The position numbers and the translations under genes are program-made. From Oscheius dolichura (taxonomy: Eukaryota > Nematoda > Chromadorea > Rhabditida > Rhabditidae): a stretch of 64,000 nucleotides of DNA. This document shows, piece after piece, positions 1-11,868 of this stretch (its first letter is position 1; every line of letters starts with the position of its first letter). The notes under the pieces are model-generated. The model was not told where the DNA came from. It worked only from the letters and a program-made list of their open reading frames with translations, and searched no databases. The stretch is taken from assembly GCA_932521035.1 (NCBI GenBank), contig OW051493.1, positions 8,184,001 through 8,248,000 on the forward strand, written 5' to 3'.

Positions 1-105
1 CACTTCAGACGATATAAAAATAAACAGTCTATGAAGCTTGTTCGAATTAAATTAGTTTTCAAATGCAGGCATCAAACGTTTTACAGAATAGGCAAATATA
101 CTTAC

Positions 106-586
106 TTTGTAAAATGTTCAGCGCTTGTGCCTGCAGGAAGTCCAGAACCTTCCTTATACATTCTAGATAGTAAGAAAAACGATGTGACAAATGATATTCC
201 ACCAACAATTAATACATAAATTCGTAATTTTCTGGCTAAAGTAACAAAAACTATGAAAAATTAGAAAATAGCTAACCTATAGCAGGATCCATTTCTTTAG
301 GTGGTTCTTGTTTTCCATCTTTTTCTTCTTGTCGTGGTTCTTCTTCTTTCTCATTATTTTCTTCGGTCTTTTTCTCGTGCTCGCCTTGGCCACTCTTTCT
401 TGTGCGCAAAAGACAAGTTTGTACTGAAACAAAATTAGCTAAATACAATAAAGTGAGTACAAAACCTGTAAATGAAGATGGTTTGCGCAGAATAACAACG
501 GAAGAAGTCCACGTGCTTACAGAATTGTTCGATAACCGTAAGAGAAGAAGAGATCGACGAGCACTTCGTAGAACAATTGATTGCAT
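106..586 (-). CDS. Mitochondrial-type single-pass membrane protein, N-terminal part (runs off the left edge)
   Basis: Three exons can be joined in frame on the minus strand (466-586, 277-423, 106-235), with consensus donors and acceptors and a further donor at 105 that leads off the window. The start ATG (584-586) opens an Arg/Leu/Ser-rich, acid-free N-terminus typical of a mitochondrial presequence. A highly charged Lys/Glu stretch follows, then about 20 hydrophobic residues (LRIYVLIVGG... region) that would form one membrane helix. Presequence, charged linker and single helix fit an inner-membrane protein such as an m-AAA protease subunit or a TIM50-like protein, but no diagnostic domain lies inside the window, so the family is left open. 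Exon structure is fairly certain; function is inference. Confidence 0.55.
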
Positions 587-1105
587 CTGAATTCAACGAT
601 GAAGAATAGAATATGAAACAACCATCAAATAAAGAATTAAAGAAAAACAGAAAACAACAATTGGTCATTGTTTTCGCATGCTATTTTTGATGGATGCTAT
701 TAGTCGCGAGAAGACCTGAGTAATGTTCAAATCTCCATTATTTTGATGTCAGTAGTGGAATAAAATAACTAAAATAACTAGAAAATAAGGAGAAAATAGC
801 CAGAAGGGAAAACTAGGAAGAGAAGTAACAATCTCAAGGCAACCGATGTTTAGCAAGTGCAACATTTGGTTTTCTTGGAGTAAAAAAGGGATTTTCTTTT
901 CAAAGATGGCTGCATTTCATCCAGTTACTGCTTTCCAGTAGGAAAAAAGCATTATAAATGGCCCCATCCAGTTCAATAACTTCAAAATAGAATCAAAGTC
1001 TCAATCTCAATCACATAACCATGACAAATAAAGCGTCGCCATGGTAATGTTGCCCGAGGCGGGTGTTGCATATTACGGCTTATCCCAGATCATCCGGCTA
1101 ACAAT
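587..1105. promoter_or_regulatory. Divergent intergenic promoter region
   Basis: About 520 bp separate the start codons of two divergently transcribed genes. No gene-like reading frame was found. The part next to dyf-13 contains the X-box listed separately; the rest is AT-rich and shows no other feature I can name. Confidence 0.5.
1035..1048 (+). promoter_or_regulatory. X-box (RFX/DAF-19 site) of dyf-13
   Basis: The 14-mer GTCGCCATGGTAAT matches the RFX-type X-box pattern RTHNYYWTRRNRAC at 13 of 14 positions; only the final C is T. It lies 57-70 bp upstream of the dyf-13 ATG, the usual distance for DAF-19-controlled ciliary genes of nematodes. Cilium-specific control of this gene is therefore a strong inference. 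Confidence 0.75.
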
Positions 1106-4100
1106 ATGGTGAGTTTTGCATCGCTATAAATCCAGGAAAACATGGAAATACTTACAGATTTTCTCTAGACTACTTTCAAAGAAAAGCAATCCGCCAGCGG
1201 AGAGCCGTGGTTCCCGACAACCAAAGATTCCCGAATTGGATGAATTCCTAGTGAAACGTGACTATATTGGAGCTATTTCATTGCTGGAAGTAATTTTTTG
1301 CTGGTATTTAGCAAAACATATCATTTAGTTCAAATTGAAAAGTGATAAAAACAATCTAACAACTCGTATGTGGCTAGGGCATTGCTATTTTCGAGCAGGA
1401 GAGTATGACAACGCTCGGAAGGTATTATTCCCTCTTCTAAAGCTAAAAAACAATAATTATAGGTGTATGAGAACATGCTAAATTTAGAAGAATGCCCACC
1501 AGAAGTTGAAACCTATCTCGGTTGTTGTCTCTTCTATTTGGGGCGATATCTCGATGCCAAGGATCACGGCGACAAAGGTAAACTATTCTCTGGTAAACAT
1601 CTATAGCTGGAGAATTTTTCGGCACAAAAAGTGGTCTACAAAATAGATTACTATTTCATGTAGCACATAAATTAGGAGATGAGAAGTGGCTGATGTTTCA
1701 CCATTCACAATTACAGGTGAGAGAGATCGGTTTTCCTCAAAATTCTCTTCTGATTCTCCAAAATTCATCCAGTTTTCTTTATTTTCTATTCTTTATATTC
1801 TTTTATATGTAAAAAATCATTTTCAAACAGCACAAAAGATTTAGAAACAAGAATTTATCAATTAGAAAGAGAAAACATCCATTTTTCTTGAAACTTCTTG
1901 AAATTCCTTGAATTTGATCAAATATCCAATTTTTCTTTTATTTTCTTTCATTTTCTATATTTTTACAACTTTATAAAGCATGTAAATGACTAAAAGACGA
2001 TTAAAACTGGATAAAAAGAATGAATTTCCTTCAGAATGACTCCCTCGAGGATCAGCTCTGCCTGGCTTCGATTCACTACATGCGTCAGCATTATACAGAA
2101 GCTGTTCAGATTTACAAGACCATTGTAACTGATCATATGTAATTTTCAGTAAAATAGAAGCTAAAAACAACAAAAATTTAGAAATATGATCGCTCTAAAC
2201 GTTTATTTGGCTATGTGCTACTACCATATGGAATATTTCGACGTGGCCAAGGAAGTTCTCACAACTTACATCAAAGCCTTCCCTGATAGCCCAGCTGCTC
2301 TCAATTTGCGATGTGCTATCCTCTACAGAACATATATGGGCAATAACTCACCGGCTGTTAGCCTATTATTTTTACTGAAAAACTTCAAATTCAGGCGGAT
2401 CTTGATAAAATCCCAAAAAATTCACTCTATCCTTCGATAAAAGCTATGGTCAAGCATAATTCAGTCGTTTTTCGAGATGGAGACGGCGCTCTTCAGGTAA
2501 AATTCCATAAAAATTCAATAAAACTTGGATTTTCAGAATCTGCCGGGGATATTGGATGAAGTTCCAGAAGCACGGCTCAATTTGATCATTTATTATGTCA
2601 AACAACGTAAGTTAGGAGGAATTTAGGAATTTATTGGGAAAGAGTGAAAAGAGAGTCGACTGCGTAACTGTGGCTCTTACAAGATAGGGTCTGACTGCGT
2701 AACTGTGGCCCTCGGGAAAAAAATTGCCGAAGTAAAAAAATTGTCGAGGTTTTCGGTAGAAGAAGCGGCCTTCTTTCATTGGAGTAAAGCAACAGCAACT
2801 GTCTAACTGTGGCGTTTTTTCTCCCCCTTTCCGACCATTTCTCGTTATGATCTTTCTTTCAGGAAACGAAGAAGGAGCCTTCAAGTTGGCCGAAGAGCTG
2901 GAACCCATCAAGCCCGTGGAATTCTTGGTCAAAGCCATTGCCTACGCTATGATGGGAGTCAAAGTCGACTCTGTAAGTTTCTCTCCCCCCTTCAAGTTAA
3001 AAGATCCCAATTTTTAGAAAGAATACCTCGGCCTCTCGGAGAGATATTTCAAAATGGTTGGGGAGTCGAGCCTGGAGGCGGACACCATCCCAGGGCGGCA
3101 GGCTATGGCAGCGCATCACTTTCTCTGTGGACGGCACGACGAGGCCCTCTTCTATTATGAATCCATCTCGGTAAGACCCAAATTAATTGGAAAAATATAG
3201 GGAAATTCAGAAATTCATGGCAAATGACGACAATTTCCTGTTCAATTATGCCCAGTGTCTTCTGATGTGTAATAAGAGCAACGAAGCGGAGGAGGCATTT
3301 CTGACCATCAGTCCAAAAGCTCATGAACGGACTTTGCCATTGTATAAGTATCTTCTAGCCAAGAGCTGTGAGTTTTGATCTCAGGAAATGACTTCTCTGG
3401 CTGTTGAATGCCTTTTATTCAAGGCTAATCCCAGTATCTGCAATCCACGGGGTTTCTCAGGCGGCCGATCCCCGGGCCTTCCCGGATTCTTGTGGTCTGT
3501 GGAGCCTGACCAGAGGAACTAGAACATACTGGGAGCTCCAATGGAGACCATTTTAGTCGACCACTCCCTGGAAGGATGATAGAGGCATCGGGAAACTCTA
3601 GGATGATCTTTTGGATAGCTACTGGAAGGTTCATGGGCCTCTTTTCCTTAAATTGCTTCAAACTGGCCAGGGCTCTTGAACCTTCCGTCCTAGGATCAGT
3701 TTTGGAGACAGTGCTGGGCATTTGACGCAACCTCGGCTCTCTTTAGACATTATAGACCTTTAAAATATCGAGAAACTCACTTGAACTACAATAAGGAAGT
3801 CTCCTTCTTTCAGTAATCCGCAACGGAAAGCCTGAAGTCGTCTGGGACATGATCAAGCAGACGGCGGAGCCGCAACAAGCCTTCACATTGACAAGAATTC
3901 TAGCCAATGACGGTTTCAGGGTAAGACTGCCTCCTTATTTATACGAGTACGAGATTATTCAGGCTAAAGAGTACTTCCACTCGGCACTTGGCTTCGATAG
4001 TCTGTCAAGAATGGATCCAAGCCCGGACAACCATCAGGGGTTGCTTTGTAGTGCTTCAGGACTCTTTGGCCTGTTCGCAAAGCGGAAGAAATCCAAGTAC

Positions 4101-4285
4101 CTGGTCCATCTTTCAAAAAGGAAGGGGGGTATTTTAGTGTCGTCCAGCAAATGTCCATTCTGTGCCGCGTTTTGGAGAGGAGCGGCCAGTCAGAAGCAGA
4201 CAAAATCGCCTCAATTGTCAAGCAGTTCGCAGCCAAGAACGGAGTTGAACTGGCCAACGCGGAATTTGACTTTATGCTACAGTAA
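1106..4285 (+). CDS. dyf-13: Intraflagellar transport protein DYF-13 / TTC26 (IFT56)
   Basis: Fifteen coding exons join in frame to about 570 aa (human TTC26 is 554): 1106-1108, 1158-1289, 1329-1421, 1463-1577, 1607-1716, 2035-2138, 2182-2356, 2395-2496, 2537-2606, 2863-2972, 3018-3170, 3211-3367, 3814-3920, 3963-4096, 4138-4285. The protein is a TPR-repeat IFT-B subunit that carries cargo along cilia. Family hallmarks seen: KIPELDEFLVKRDY near the N-terminus, LASIHYMRQHY, ALNVYLAMCYYHMEYFDVA, VFRDGDGALQ, DTIPGRQAMAA and FNYAQCLL. The first exon codes only for the initiator Met. Introns are as short as 29 nt. The 3' end is only 40 bp from the stem-loop of a convergent H2B gene. The last two junctions were chosen because they restore alignment with the family C-terminus. 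Confidence 0.93.
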
Positions 4286-4324
4286 ACAGTTTATTCAATT
4301 GAAAATTAAGGAGAGAAGATATGT

Positions 4325-4340
4325 GGCCCTAAAGAGGGCC
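4325..4340 (-). promoter_or_regulatory. Histone mRNA 3' stem-loop (H2B copy 1)
   Basis: Six-base-pair GGCCCT/AGGGCC stem with a 4-nt loop (CTTT on the minus strand), 37 bp beyond the H2B stop codon. It is the SLBP-binding signal of replication-dependent histone mRNAs. Confidence 0.95.
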
Positions 4341-4377
4341 GTTGGGTGTAAGATTAGCAAGAGAATCCAGAGCGGAT

Positions 4378-4749
4378 TTACTTGCTGGAGGTGTACTTGG
4401 TGACGGCCTTGGTGCCCTCGGAGACGGCGTGCTTGGCCAGCTCTCCCGGGAGAATGAGGCGGACAGCGGTCTGTACTTCGCGAGAGGAGATTGTGCTCTT
4501 CTTGTTGTAGTGAGCCAGACGGCTGGCCTCGGCGGCGATGCGCTCGAAGACGTCGTTGACAAAGGAGTTCATGATGGACATGGCCTTGCTGGAGACTCCT
4601 GTGTCGGGGTGTACCTGCTTCAGCACTCGGTAGATGTAGACGGCGTAGGACTCCTTCCTGCCCTTCCTCTTCTTCTTGTCTCCGGTTCTGGTGGCCTTCT
4701 GAGCCTTAGCGGCCTTCTTGGCTCCCTTGGCAGATGGCTTCGGTGGCAT
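4378..4749 (-). CDS. Histone H2B (copy 1)
   Basis: Intronless, 123 aa. A basic N-terminal tail ([19 protein letters not shown]...) is followed by the complete histone fold ([20 protein letters not shown] to the KYTSSK end) of nematode H2B. It pairs with H2A in nucleosomes. A TATA box (TATAAAA on the minus strand, 4808-4814) lies about 60 bp upstream, and the stem-loop at 4325-4340 marks it as replication-dependent. The coding sequence and proximal 5' leader match copy 2 at 10550; all four H2B proteins in the window are identical. It is convergent with dyf-13. Confidence 0.98.
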   Translation of the reverse strand: MPPKPSAKGAKKAAKAQKATRTGDKKKRKGRKESYAVYIYRVLKQVHPDTGVSSKAMSIMNSFVNDVFERIAAEASRLAHYNKKSTISSREVQTAVRLILPGELAKHAVSEGTKAVTKYTSSK

Positions 4750-4962
4750 CGTTGGCGATCAAAGTAGCTGTACGGTGAGTACGTGGCGCTCCTGCCTCTC
4801 TCTCCGCTTTTATACCACCTGCCGGTTAGCCCCACCCCTTTTCCTCCCGCGTCTACCCTCACCCTCCAAGAGACGCTGGCTAGCTGCCAAGGCGATAAGA
4901 AATGGCGCGAAAGATTGAGGCCGCGTCCAAGAGGAACAACAGATTAGCCATGGGTCAGAAAT

Positions 4963-4974
4963 GGGCGCCAAAAT
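4963..4974. promoter_or_regulatory. E2F-like half palindrome GGGCGCCAAAAT
   Basis: A GGCGCCAAA core upstream of H2B copy 1, related to the full TTGGCGCCAA palindrome found near other histone genes here. The match to E2F/DP sites (TTTSGCGC) is known biology; use here is inferred. Confidence 0.4.
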
Positions 4975-5531
4975 AACCATGAAGAAAAGGCGACAATAAC
5001 AAGTCTGACCTTTATTCGATATAGTACAAAATAGAGGAAGTTTAGAAAATTATCACTCTTCTGTTGTTCAAAAAAGGTTTAGACCGGGATAGGACTCAAA
5101 AAGTTGGGGAAATTCGGCTCCTTTTCATTCTAAACACTGGTCTTACCCCGCTGAATCCTCTTTTCGGAACTGTTACGACCATTTCAACCAGTTTTTGTGT
5201 GAAAACAGAAGCCCAATCCTTCAACTAGCTCACAACTGAAATATCAAAGTGCTACCAGAAAACGGGGATGATAATAAAGGAATAGACATGGAAACTATGA
5301 TCTTCTGGCTCCCAGGATCATTTCACTACGCCCATTCAAGATTTTCTTCAATTAAAGGCTTCCTCTGGGTGTACTGATGCATTTATAACGAGCATTTCAA
5401 GTTTTTCTTCGTTCTCTTGGCTTTATTTTCATTAATCCATCGCAGAAAATGATGTTTTCATTAATAAACCTGTGTATTTATTGATTTTATTAAAAAAAGA
5501 CGAGATCAAAGTGAAATTGCGAGTAATTTGT
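4975..5531. other. Spacer between H2B copy 1 and H3 copy 1
   Basis: About 550 bp without a supportable gene. It holds the distal H2B promoter and the region past the H3 stem-loop, including TTTATT-rich stretches that read as AATAAA on the minus strand. Confidence 0.5.
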
Positions 5532-5547
5532 GGCCCTAAAGAGGGCC
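5532..5547 (-). promoter_or_regulatory. Histone mRNA 3' stem-loop (H3 copy 1)
   Basis: GGCCCT/AGGGCC stem with a CTTT loop, 32 bp past the H3 stop codon. Confidence 0.95.
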
Positions 5548-5579
5548 GTTGGGTGTAAGAGGATGGCGGGATGGCAGAT

Positions 5580-6056
<477 letters not shown>

Positions 6057-6075
6057 TTAGCCACGCCCTCCGCTT

Positions 6076-6085
6076 TTGGCGCCAA
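6076..6085. promoter_or_regulatory. E2F-like palindrome TTGGCGCCAA (H3 copy 1 promoter)
   Basis: A perfect 10-bp palindrome about 30 bp beyond the TATA box of H3 copy 1. It matches E2F half sites on both strands. Confidence 0.5.
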
Positions 6086-6745
6086 GAACACGGATCAAAC
6101 GTGGATAGAAACTTGCAACAATAAGAAAACGGAGGAAAATATAAAGATAAGAAGGTTTTCTACGCCTCAAAACACGGTAAACCAGTTATTTGAGCGTTTT
6201 CTCCGAGAAAAATGAGAATTTGACGGAAATTTCCGAAGAATTCGAAAATTATTAGTGAAACAAACTGAAATAAACACTTTAGAGGCAATTTTTTGACCAC
6301 AGAACGGCTCCAGGTAGTTAGCAAATGTATAAAACAACCACATTTGTGTCAGATGAGCTACTTGGGTTAAAAACTACCACCAGGGTTTCTCCACCAAAAA
6401 GACGGATAACGCTATTTAACCGAGTTTCCTCATTATAATGGCATAGTGAGTGACCAGAAGAGGACAAGAAGAATTCTAGGCAAAATATCAAGGATTCTGA
6501 GCGTTTTATATGGATTCCCCCTTGTACTTCACGGATCTCCTGTTATTCGAGCAGTGTATTCCTTTTTATCCCTTGCTAAAACAATCATATCGAGTAATCC
6601 GGCCATTTCCCTAGTACTTCCCACAGATTTGCCCCATTATTGTTAGAAGAAGACAACAAGTGATGAAAATAAGACATTTATTCATTTATAGACTAGTTTT
6701 TATTGAGTTCAATACAAGAAAATAGAGGACTATGAGTTGGATTGT
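6086..6745. other. Spacer between H3 copy 1 and H4 copy 1
   Basis: No supportable gene. From about 6640 rightwards the sequence matches, in inverse orientation, the 3' flank of H4 copy 2 near 33.8 kb, so one end of the H4-H2A inverted duplication lies here. AATAAA-type signals on the minus strand follow the H4 stem-loop. Confidence 0.5.
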
Positions 6746-6761
6746 GGCCCTGAAGAGGGCC
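6746..6761 (-). promoter_or_regulatory. Histone mRNA 3' stem-loop (H4 copy 1)
   Basis: GGCCCT/AGGGCC stem with a CTTC loop, 42 bp past the H4 stop codon. Confidence 0.95.
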
Positions 6762-6803
6762 GTTGGGTTTTAGAATGTTCGATCGTGCGGCAGTGGGGCA
6801 GAC

Positions 6804-7867
<1,064 letters not shown>

Positions 7868-7883
7868 GGCCCTGAAGAGGGCC
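7868..7883 (-). promoter_or_regulatory. Histone mRNA 3' stem-loop (H2A copy 1)
   Basis: GGCCCT/AGGGCC stem with a CTTC loop, 43 bp past the H2A stop codon. Confidence 0.95.
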
Positions 7884-7926
7884 GTTGGGTGTATAAATTG
7901 AGCTGAACCAGGAGAGAGCCAGGGGC

Positions 7927-8304
7927 TTATTCCTTTTCGGTCTTCTTGGGGAGGAGGACGGCCTGGATGTTGGGCAGGACACCTCCCTGTGCAATGGTGA
8001 CCCCGGAGAGGAGCTTGTTCAATTCCTCGTCATTTCTGACGGCCAACTGCAGATGGCGGGGGTTGATTCTGGACTTCTTGTTGTCACGGGCAGCGTTGCC
8101 GGCCAACTCGAGCACCTCAGCAGCGAGGTATTCGAGGACGGCGGCCAGATAGACGGGAGCTCCGGCTCCAATACGCTGAGCGTAGTTGCCCTTCCTCAGC
8201 ATGCGATGAAGACGTCCAACGGGGAATTGAAGACCAGCACGCGACGAGCGAGACTTGGCCTTTCCTCCTGACTTGGCTTTTCCTCCCTTTCCACGTCCAG
8301 ACAT
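7927..8304 (-). CDS. Histone H2A (copy 1, TEKE tail)
   Basis: Intronless, 125 aa. Canonical H2A from [19 protein letters not shown] through the acidic patch ([13 protein letters not shown]) to LLPKKTEKE. The C-terminal tail TEKE is shared with copy 4 at 32259 and differs from the TGGDEH tail of copies 2 and 3. TATA box at 8368-8374. The promoter and leader are nearly identical to copy 4, its inverted partner. Confidence 0.98.
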   Translation of the reverse strand: MSGRGKGGKAKSGGKAKSRSSRAGLQFPVGRLHRMLRKGNYAQRIGAGAPVYLAAVLEYLAAEVLELAGNAARDNKKSRINPRHLQLAVRNDEELNKLLSGVTIAQGGVLPNIQAVLLPKKTEKE

Positions 8305-8429
8305 GATTTCAGCAGGTAGAGTAGATGTGTGTGGTTAGCACGTAACCAGAGCGGCGACCCGCCCGGCTTATATAGTCGCGGCCGGTTGGCTCCTCCCCCG
8401 CTCGACCCACATCCTTTGTCCGTTTGGAT

Positions 8430-9131
8430 ATGGCATGCCTATCTATGGATATCGATTCCTACTAATGTTTTATTGGATCAGAATGGGGAATTCATTGATA
8501 TAGTATATTACACGAATCTTTAAGTGCCGGTAGTGTATCTAGACTAGAGATGATATCACAACAATTGATGAATCTAGAAATAAGCAGGGGGCAGTATTAG
8601 GAAAGATCAAAGAAAGTATTCGGAGGAAGAAGGAACAGATTTTCACCCGGAGAACCTTTTTGAAAAGGTCATTTGCCATCTGCCGCTGGATGGGTATACA
8701 GAAACTTGCCCTTTCGCTGCCTCTGTGTACCGAGAGGCCTTTTTGGAGCAAAATGAAGGGGTGTATCAGGAAAGGGGCAGTTTCTAGTTTAAATATGGCT
8801 AAATCCTAGAAGGTTAGCTAAAAGGGAGCCAACACGGCTCACTACAAGATAACTAGACGAAATCTAAAGCTCAGAAAAGAGGGGGCACAGCAAGGATGAG
8901 GGTAAAGGTGAATTCCTGGACTATTTGGTGAAGATGCTAGAATGAAACGAATTATCAAGGAATTAGGGTTCAAAATGGACGGAGATCGGCCTCTACAGAC
9001 TTTAGAACTGGGAATGATGAAACATACGGGAACGGACGAATTTGTGGAGAGCGGGGGGAATACTGAAGTGGTAATGGCTGGGCAAGACTTCTTCTGGCCA
9101 ATTCGCTGCGTTGTCTGAAAGCTGGTAAATC
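8430..9131. other. Spacer left of the Cys-rich gene
   Basis: About 700 bp with no supportable gene. It includes the probable 3' region of the minus-strand Cys-rich gene and the far upstream region of H2A copy 1. Confidence 0.4.
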
Positions 9132-9569
9132 CTAGAGACTGACAAGGATACTGTACCAGAGCTCCTGGGGCCGAACCCTGTTTTTATAAGTTCCATAACA
9201 GTCACAAATGGCCTCGTGGCAATGAGGGCAGCAGCGGCACGGACCCCAGTGGCATCTGGCACAACAGCTACAGGGGAATTTGGTACATCCCTTACACAAC
9301 CCTACATAATGTTTTTCTTATCAATAAGGCTATTTTGGAGACTTACCCTGGTTCCTCATATTCTGGAGATACTCAAGATAGGCTCTATATTCCTCGCTCA
9401 GCTCCAAGGCGGCTGGACTGCTAAACAGAAGGATAAAAACCGGAAAGGAAGAGAATTACTTCGAAAACTCCATAGGAAGATGAGTAGCATCGTCGTTGAC
9501 AGGAGGCGGAGGAACGGGAGCGACGGGAGCGACGGCGTTGTTACGAGGACGGGGGAAGCAGTTACCCAT
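9132..9569 (-). CDS. Small Cys-rich protein with N-myristoylation-like start (MGNC)
   Basis: Three exons (9460-9569, 9347-9420, 9132-9301) with good splice sites join to a 117-aa protein. It starts MGNCFP, a Gly2/Cys4 arrangement that suggests myristoylation plus palmitoylation. A Pro/Val-rich linker and an acidic helix (LELSEEYRAYLEYLQNMRNQ) follow, then a segment of about 32 residues with 13 Cys and 3 His in CxxC, CC and CxC pairs (LCKGC, CSCCARCH, CRCCPHCH, CDC). The tail RPQELWYSILVSL is hydrophobic. A membrane-anchored metal-binding protein is plausible, but I do not recognise the family. It sits between H2A and H2B genes, on their strand, and lacks a histone stem-loop. Confidence 0.7.
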
Positions 9570-10496
9570 TCGGAGCTAAAGTTCGACTGGAAAAGTCTGA
9601 ACTGGAGAGAAAGAGCAAAAGAAGAAAGGAATAGAACGGGGTGATAGGTAAACAAAACAAAAGTGCATCTCCGGCTTTTAGGCAGGACTATGTACAAGAG
9701 ATTTTTTAAAGGGAGTTAGTCATGAACACGGGAATTGTATTCATAAGAACCCGGAAGCGGATGTACAATAGAGTTTAGAGGGTGTTAGGAGGCCATCCCT
9801 CCTGCGGAGACAGAAAGGCCCTAGCCGGCAGCCAGGAAAAGTGCGGACTGAAAAATTGAAAGGAAATAACTGTAAACAGGAGGGAGGAGAGAAAAATCAC
9901 GCGACTTCGAGCTCCTTCGGGATGATTTCGTCATTTGAAAACGCCTCGTAGAGCGTATTTTTTCTGGGCCTCTTTTTGCACGACTCGGAGAGAGACAAAG
10001 ATCCAGGTGCCGGCTGTGCAAGTCTTGTTTTTTGACTAGATGACCTCATTTACGAAAAGAGAAAAGAGGGTTCAGTAAACAAATTAGATCCTAGAAAACT
10101 GTATGCAGGAAGGTCTATGCCAAAGTCCTGAAGTCATTATTTGATGAACCAGTCGCGTTTCAGTTTGTTTTGTCCTTTTTCTCTTTGATGTTGGCGGTTC
10201 CTAACGTTCCGATCTCTACTTTTAACCTTCTTGGTAACCTTTGAACCCTGATTTCCCTTTTGCAGCAACCCTGCCTTCTTACGAACCTTTCGAAAGCCTT
10301 CTCTACAAGCAGTGATCTCTTTCCATGGCTCGTTCTCGTTTATCAAGTCAATTCCAATCTAGTGTCAAGACGAAGAGCTCCTGAAGATTACAACCCCATC
10401 AATTAGTTCGAAGGTTCTTTATTTGACATATGTATTTCTTTCAAGATATTTTATTGTACCGACATAAAGAATAAAGCAAACTATGAGCTGATATGT
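9570..10496. other. Spacer between the Cys-rich gene and H2B copy 2
   Basis: Apart from the weak 50-aa ORF, no gene is supported. Positions of roughly 10383-10496 match the 3' flank of H2B copy 3 (20580-20700, opposite orientation), including AATAAA-type signals. Confidence 0.45.
9897..10049 (-). CDS. Possible small ORF, 50 aa
   Basis: A single ATG-started frame encodes a basic, Ser/Lys-rich peptide with an acidic end (KKRPRKNTLYEAFSND...). No family is recognised. It could be a small gene, one exon of a larger one, or chance. Confidence 0.25.
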   Translation of the reverse strand: MRSSSQKTRLAQPAPGSLSLSESCKKRPRKNTLYEAFSNDEIIPKELEVA

Positions 10497-10512
10497 GGCC
10501 CTAAAGAGGGCC
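10497..10512 (-). promoter_or_regulatory. Histone mRNA 3' stem-loop (H2B copy 2)
   Basis: GGCCCT/AGGGCC stem with a CTTT loop, 37 bp past the H2B stop codon. Confidence 0.95.
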
Positions 10513-10549
10513 GTTGGGTGTAAGATTAGCAAGAGAATCCAGAGCGGAT

Positions 10550-10921
10550 TTACTTGCTGGAGGTGTACTTGGTGACGGCCTTGGTGCCCTCGGAGACGGC
10601 GTGCTTGGCCAGCTCTCCCGGGAGAATGAGGCGGACAGCGGTCTGTACTTCGCGAGAGGAGATTGTGCTCTTCTTGTTGTAGTGAGCCAGACGGCTGGCC
10701 TCGGCGGCGATGCGCTCGAAGACGTCGTTGACAAAGGAGTTCATGATGGACATGGCCTTGCTGGAGACTCCTGTGTCGGGGTGTACCTGCTTCAGCACTC
10801 GGTAGATGTAGACGGCGTAGGACTCCTTCCTGCCCTTCCTCTTCTTCTTGTCTCCGGTTCTGGTGGCCTTCTGAGCCTTAGCGGCCTTCTTGGCTCCCTT
10901 GGCAGATGGCTTCGGTGGCAT
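10550..10921 (-). CDS. Histone H2B (copy 2, TATA-poor)
   Basis: Intronless, 123 aa, same protein as the other copies. The leader just upstream matches copy 1. Where copy 1 has TATAAAAGCGG, however, this copy reads about ACATAAGCGAAG (near 10975-10986, minus strand), so the TATA box is lost. The 3' flank matches copy 3 rather than a unique sequence, which makes the gene a mosaic. It is divergent from H2A copy 2. Whether it is expressed as strongly as its siblings is open. Confidence 0.97.
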   Translation of the reverse strand: MPPKPSAKGAKKAAKAQKATRTGDKKKRKGRKESYAVYIYRVLKQVHPDTGVSSKAMSIMNSFVNDVFERIAAEASRLAHYNKKSTISSREVQTAVRLILPGELAKHAVSEGTKAVTKYTSSK

Positions 10922-10986
10922 CGTTGGCGATCAAAGTAGCTGTACGGTGAGTACGTGGCGCTCCTGCCTCCCTCTTCGCTTATGTT

Positions 10987-11790
10987 CAGCAAGTCCGCTC
11001 GCCCCGCCCAGAGACAGACCGCTGCTCGCGCCAAATCCTGCAATCTATTCTAATCGCGCGCTCTCTCTCTCTCTTCCCGGTCACCCTAGTGGGCACTGTG
11101 CCAGCAGAACTGACCAAGAGGCGCGCATTATTGGGTCGCCTCGAGCTGGCTGAATAATCGGAGCATCTGTGTTTGGCACAGGGCCAGAGAGTCAATAGAA
11201 AGCGACTGTGGAGACTATGGGAATAAGGTACACCTAGCACTTGGTCTTTTGAGGAATGTGAGAATAATCGATCAGGTTTTCTCTTATGGAAAGTGTAGAA
11301 AGGGGAAATAGACGCTATAGGAAGTCTTTTGTAAAAACAAAACTACTCCACCTTGTCAAACAGTTAGCACAGAGAGGAAATTCCTTTAATTGGACTGTTC
11401 ACAGCGGAAAAGATGAAGACTGGGAACTCATTCTTGTAGTATAGTGCCCAAACGGCGAAGTTTTAACCTCTAGAGAACGTTTCCCGGTGATTATTTCAAT
11501 GATTCAGGTTTAAATTGTCATTTTCACGTTCAGAAAGCTCTTATTGTTCTCCTGGCCCCAGTTACTTTCTCTCATTCTATCTCGCAAGTTCGTTGTCTAG
11601 TGTCCTGTGTAAAATACGGCTCCCAGGTGATAAATATGTTCCATTAGTTGGTCCCCGACTTTTGGTAGCGAACGGTGACCTTATTATTGCAACTTCCCGC
11701 CGTTGGCTCTCTGCCAGCGTCCCTCATAAAGGCGGGCGCGATTAGAAGCCAGCATTCGCGCGCCAAGACGGTAGGCGGGGCCAGCGGGGC
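10987..11790. other. Long divergent spacer between H2B copy 2 and H2A copy 2
   Basis: About 800 bp without a supportable gene. It contains a short (CT)n run near 11060 and the two divergent histone promoters at its ends. Confidence 0.45.
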
Positions 11791-11868
11791 ACGGGCTTAT
11801 AAGCCGGGCGGGTCGCCGCTCTGGTTACGTGTTCTCTACACACAACTCGCTGAAACTACTCATCCAAG

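Noticed and set aside
3425-3730. 101-codon frame inside a dyf-13 intron
   Set aside because: No domain and wholly intronic on the opposite strand; considered chance.
4342-4767. Long frames antisense to the histone genes (here over H2B; similar ones over H2A, H3 and H4)
   Set aside because: They mirror the GC-rich, codon-biased histone sequence and recur with every copy; they are shadows, not genes.
10137-10346. Lysine-rich 69-codon frame on the minus strand downstream of H2B copy 2
   Set aside because: No in-frame ATG and no convincing upstream exon; composition alone is not enough.
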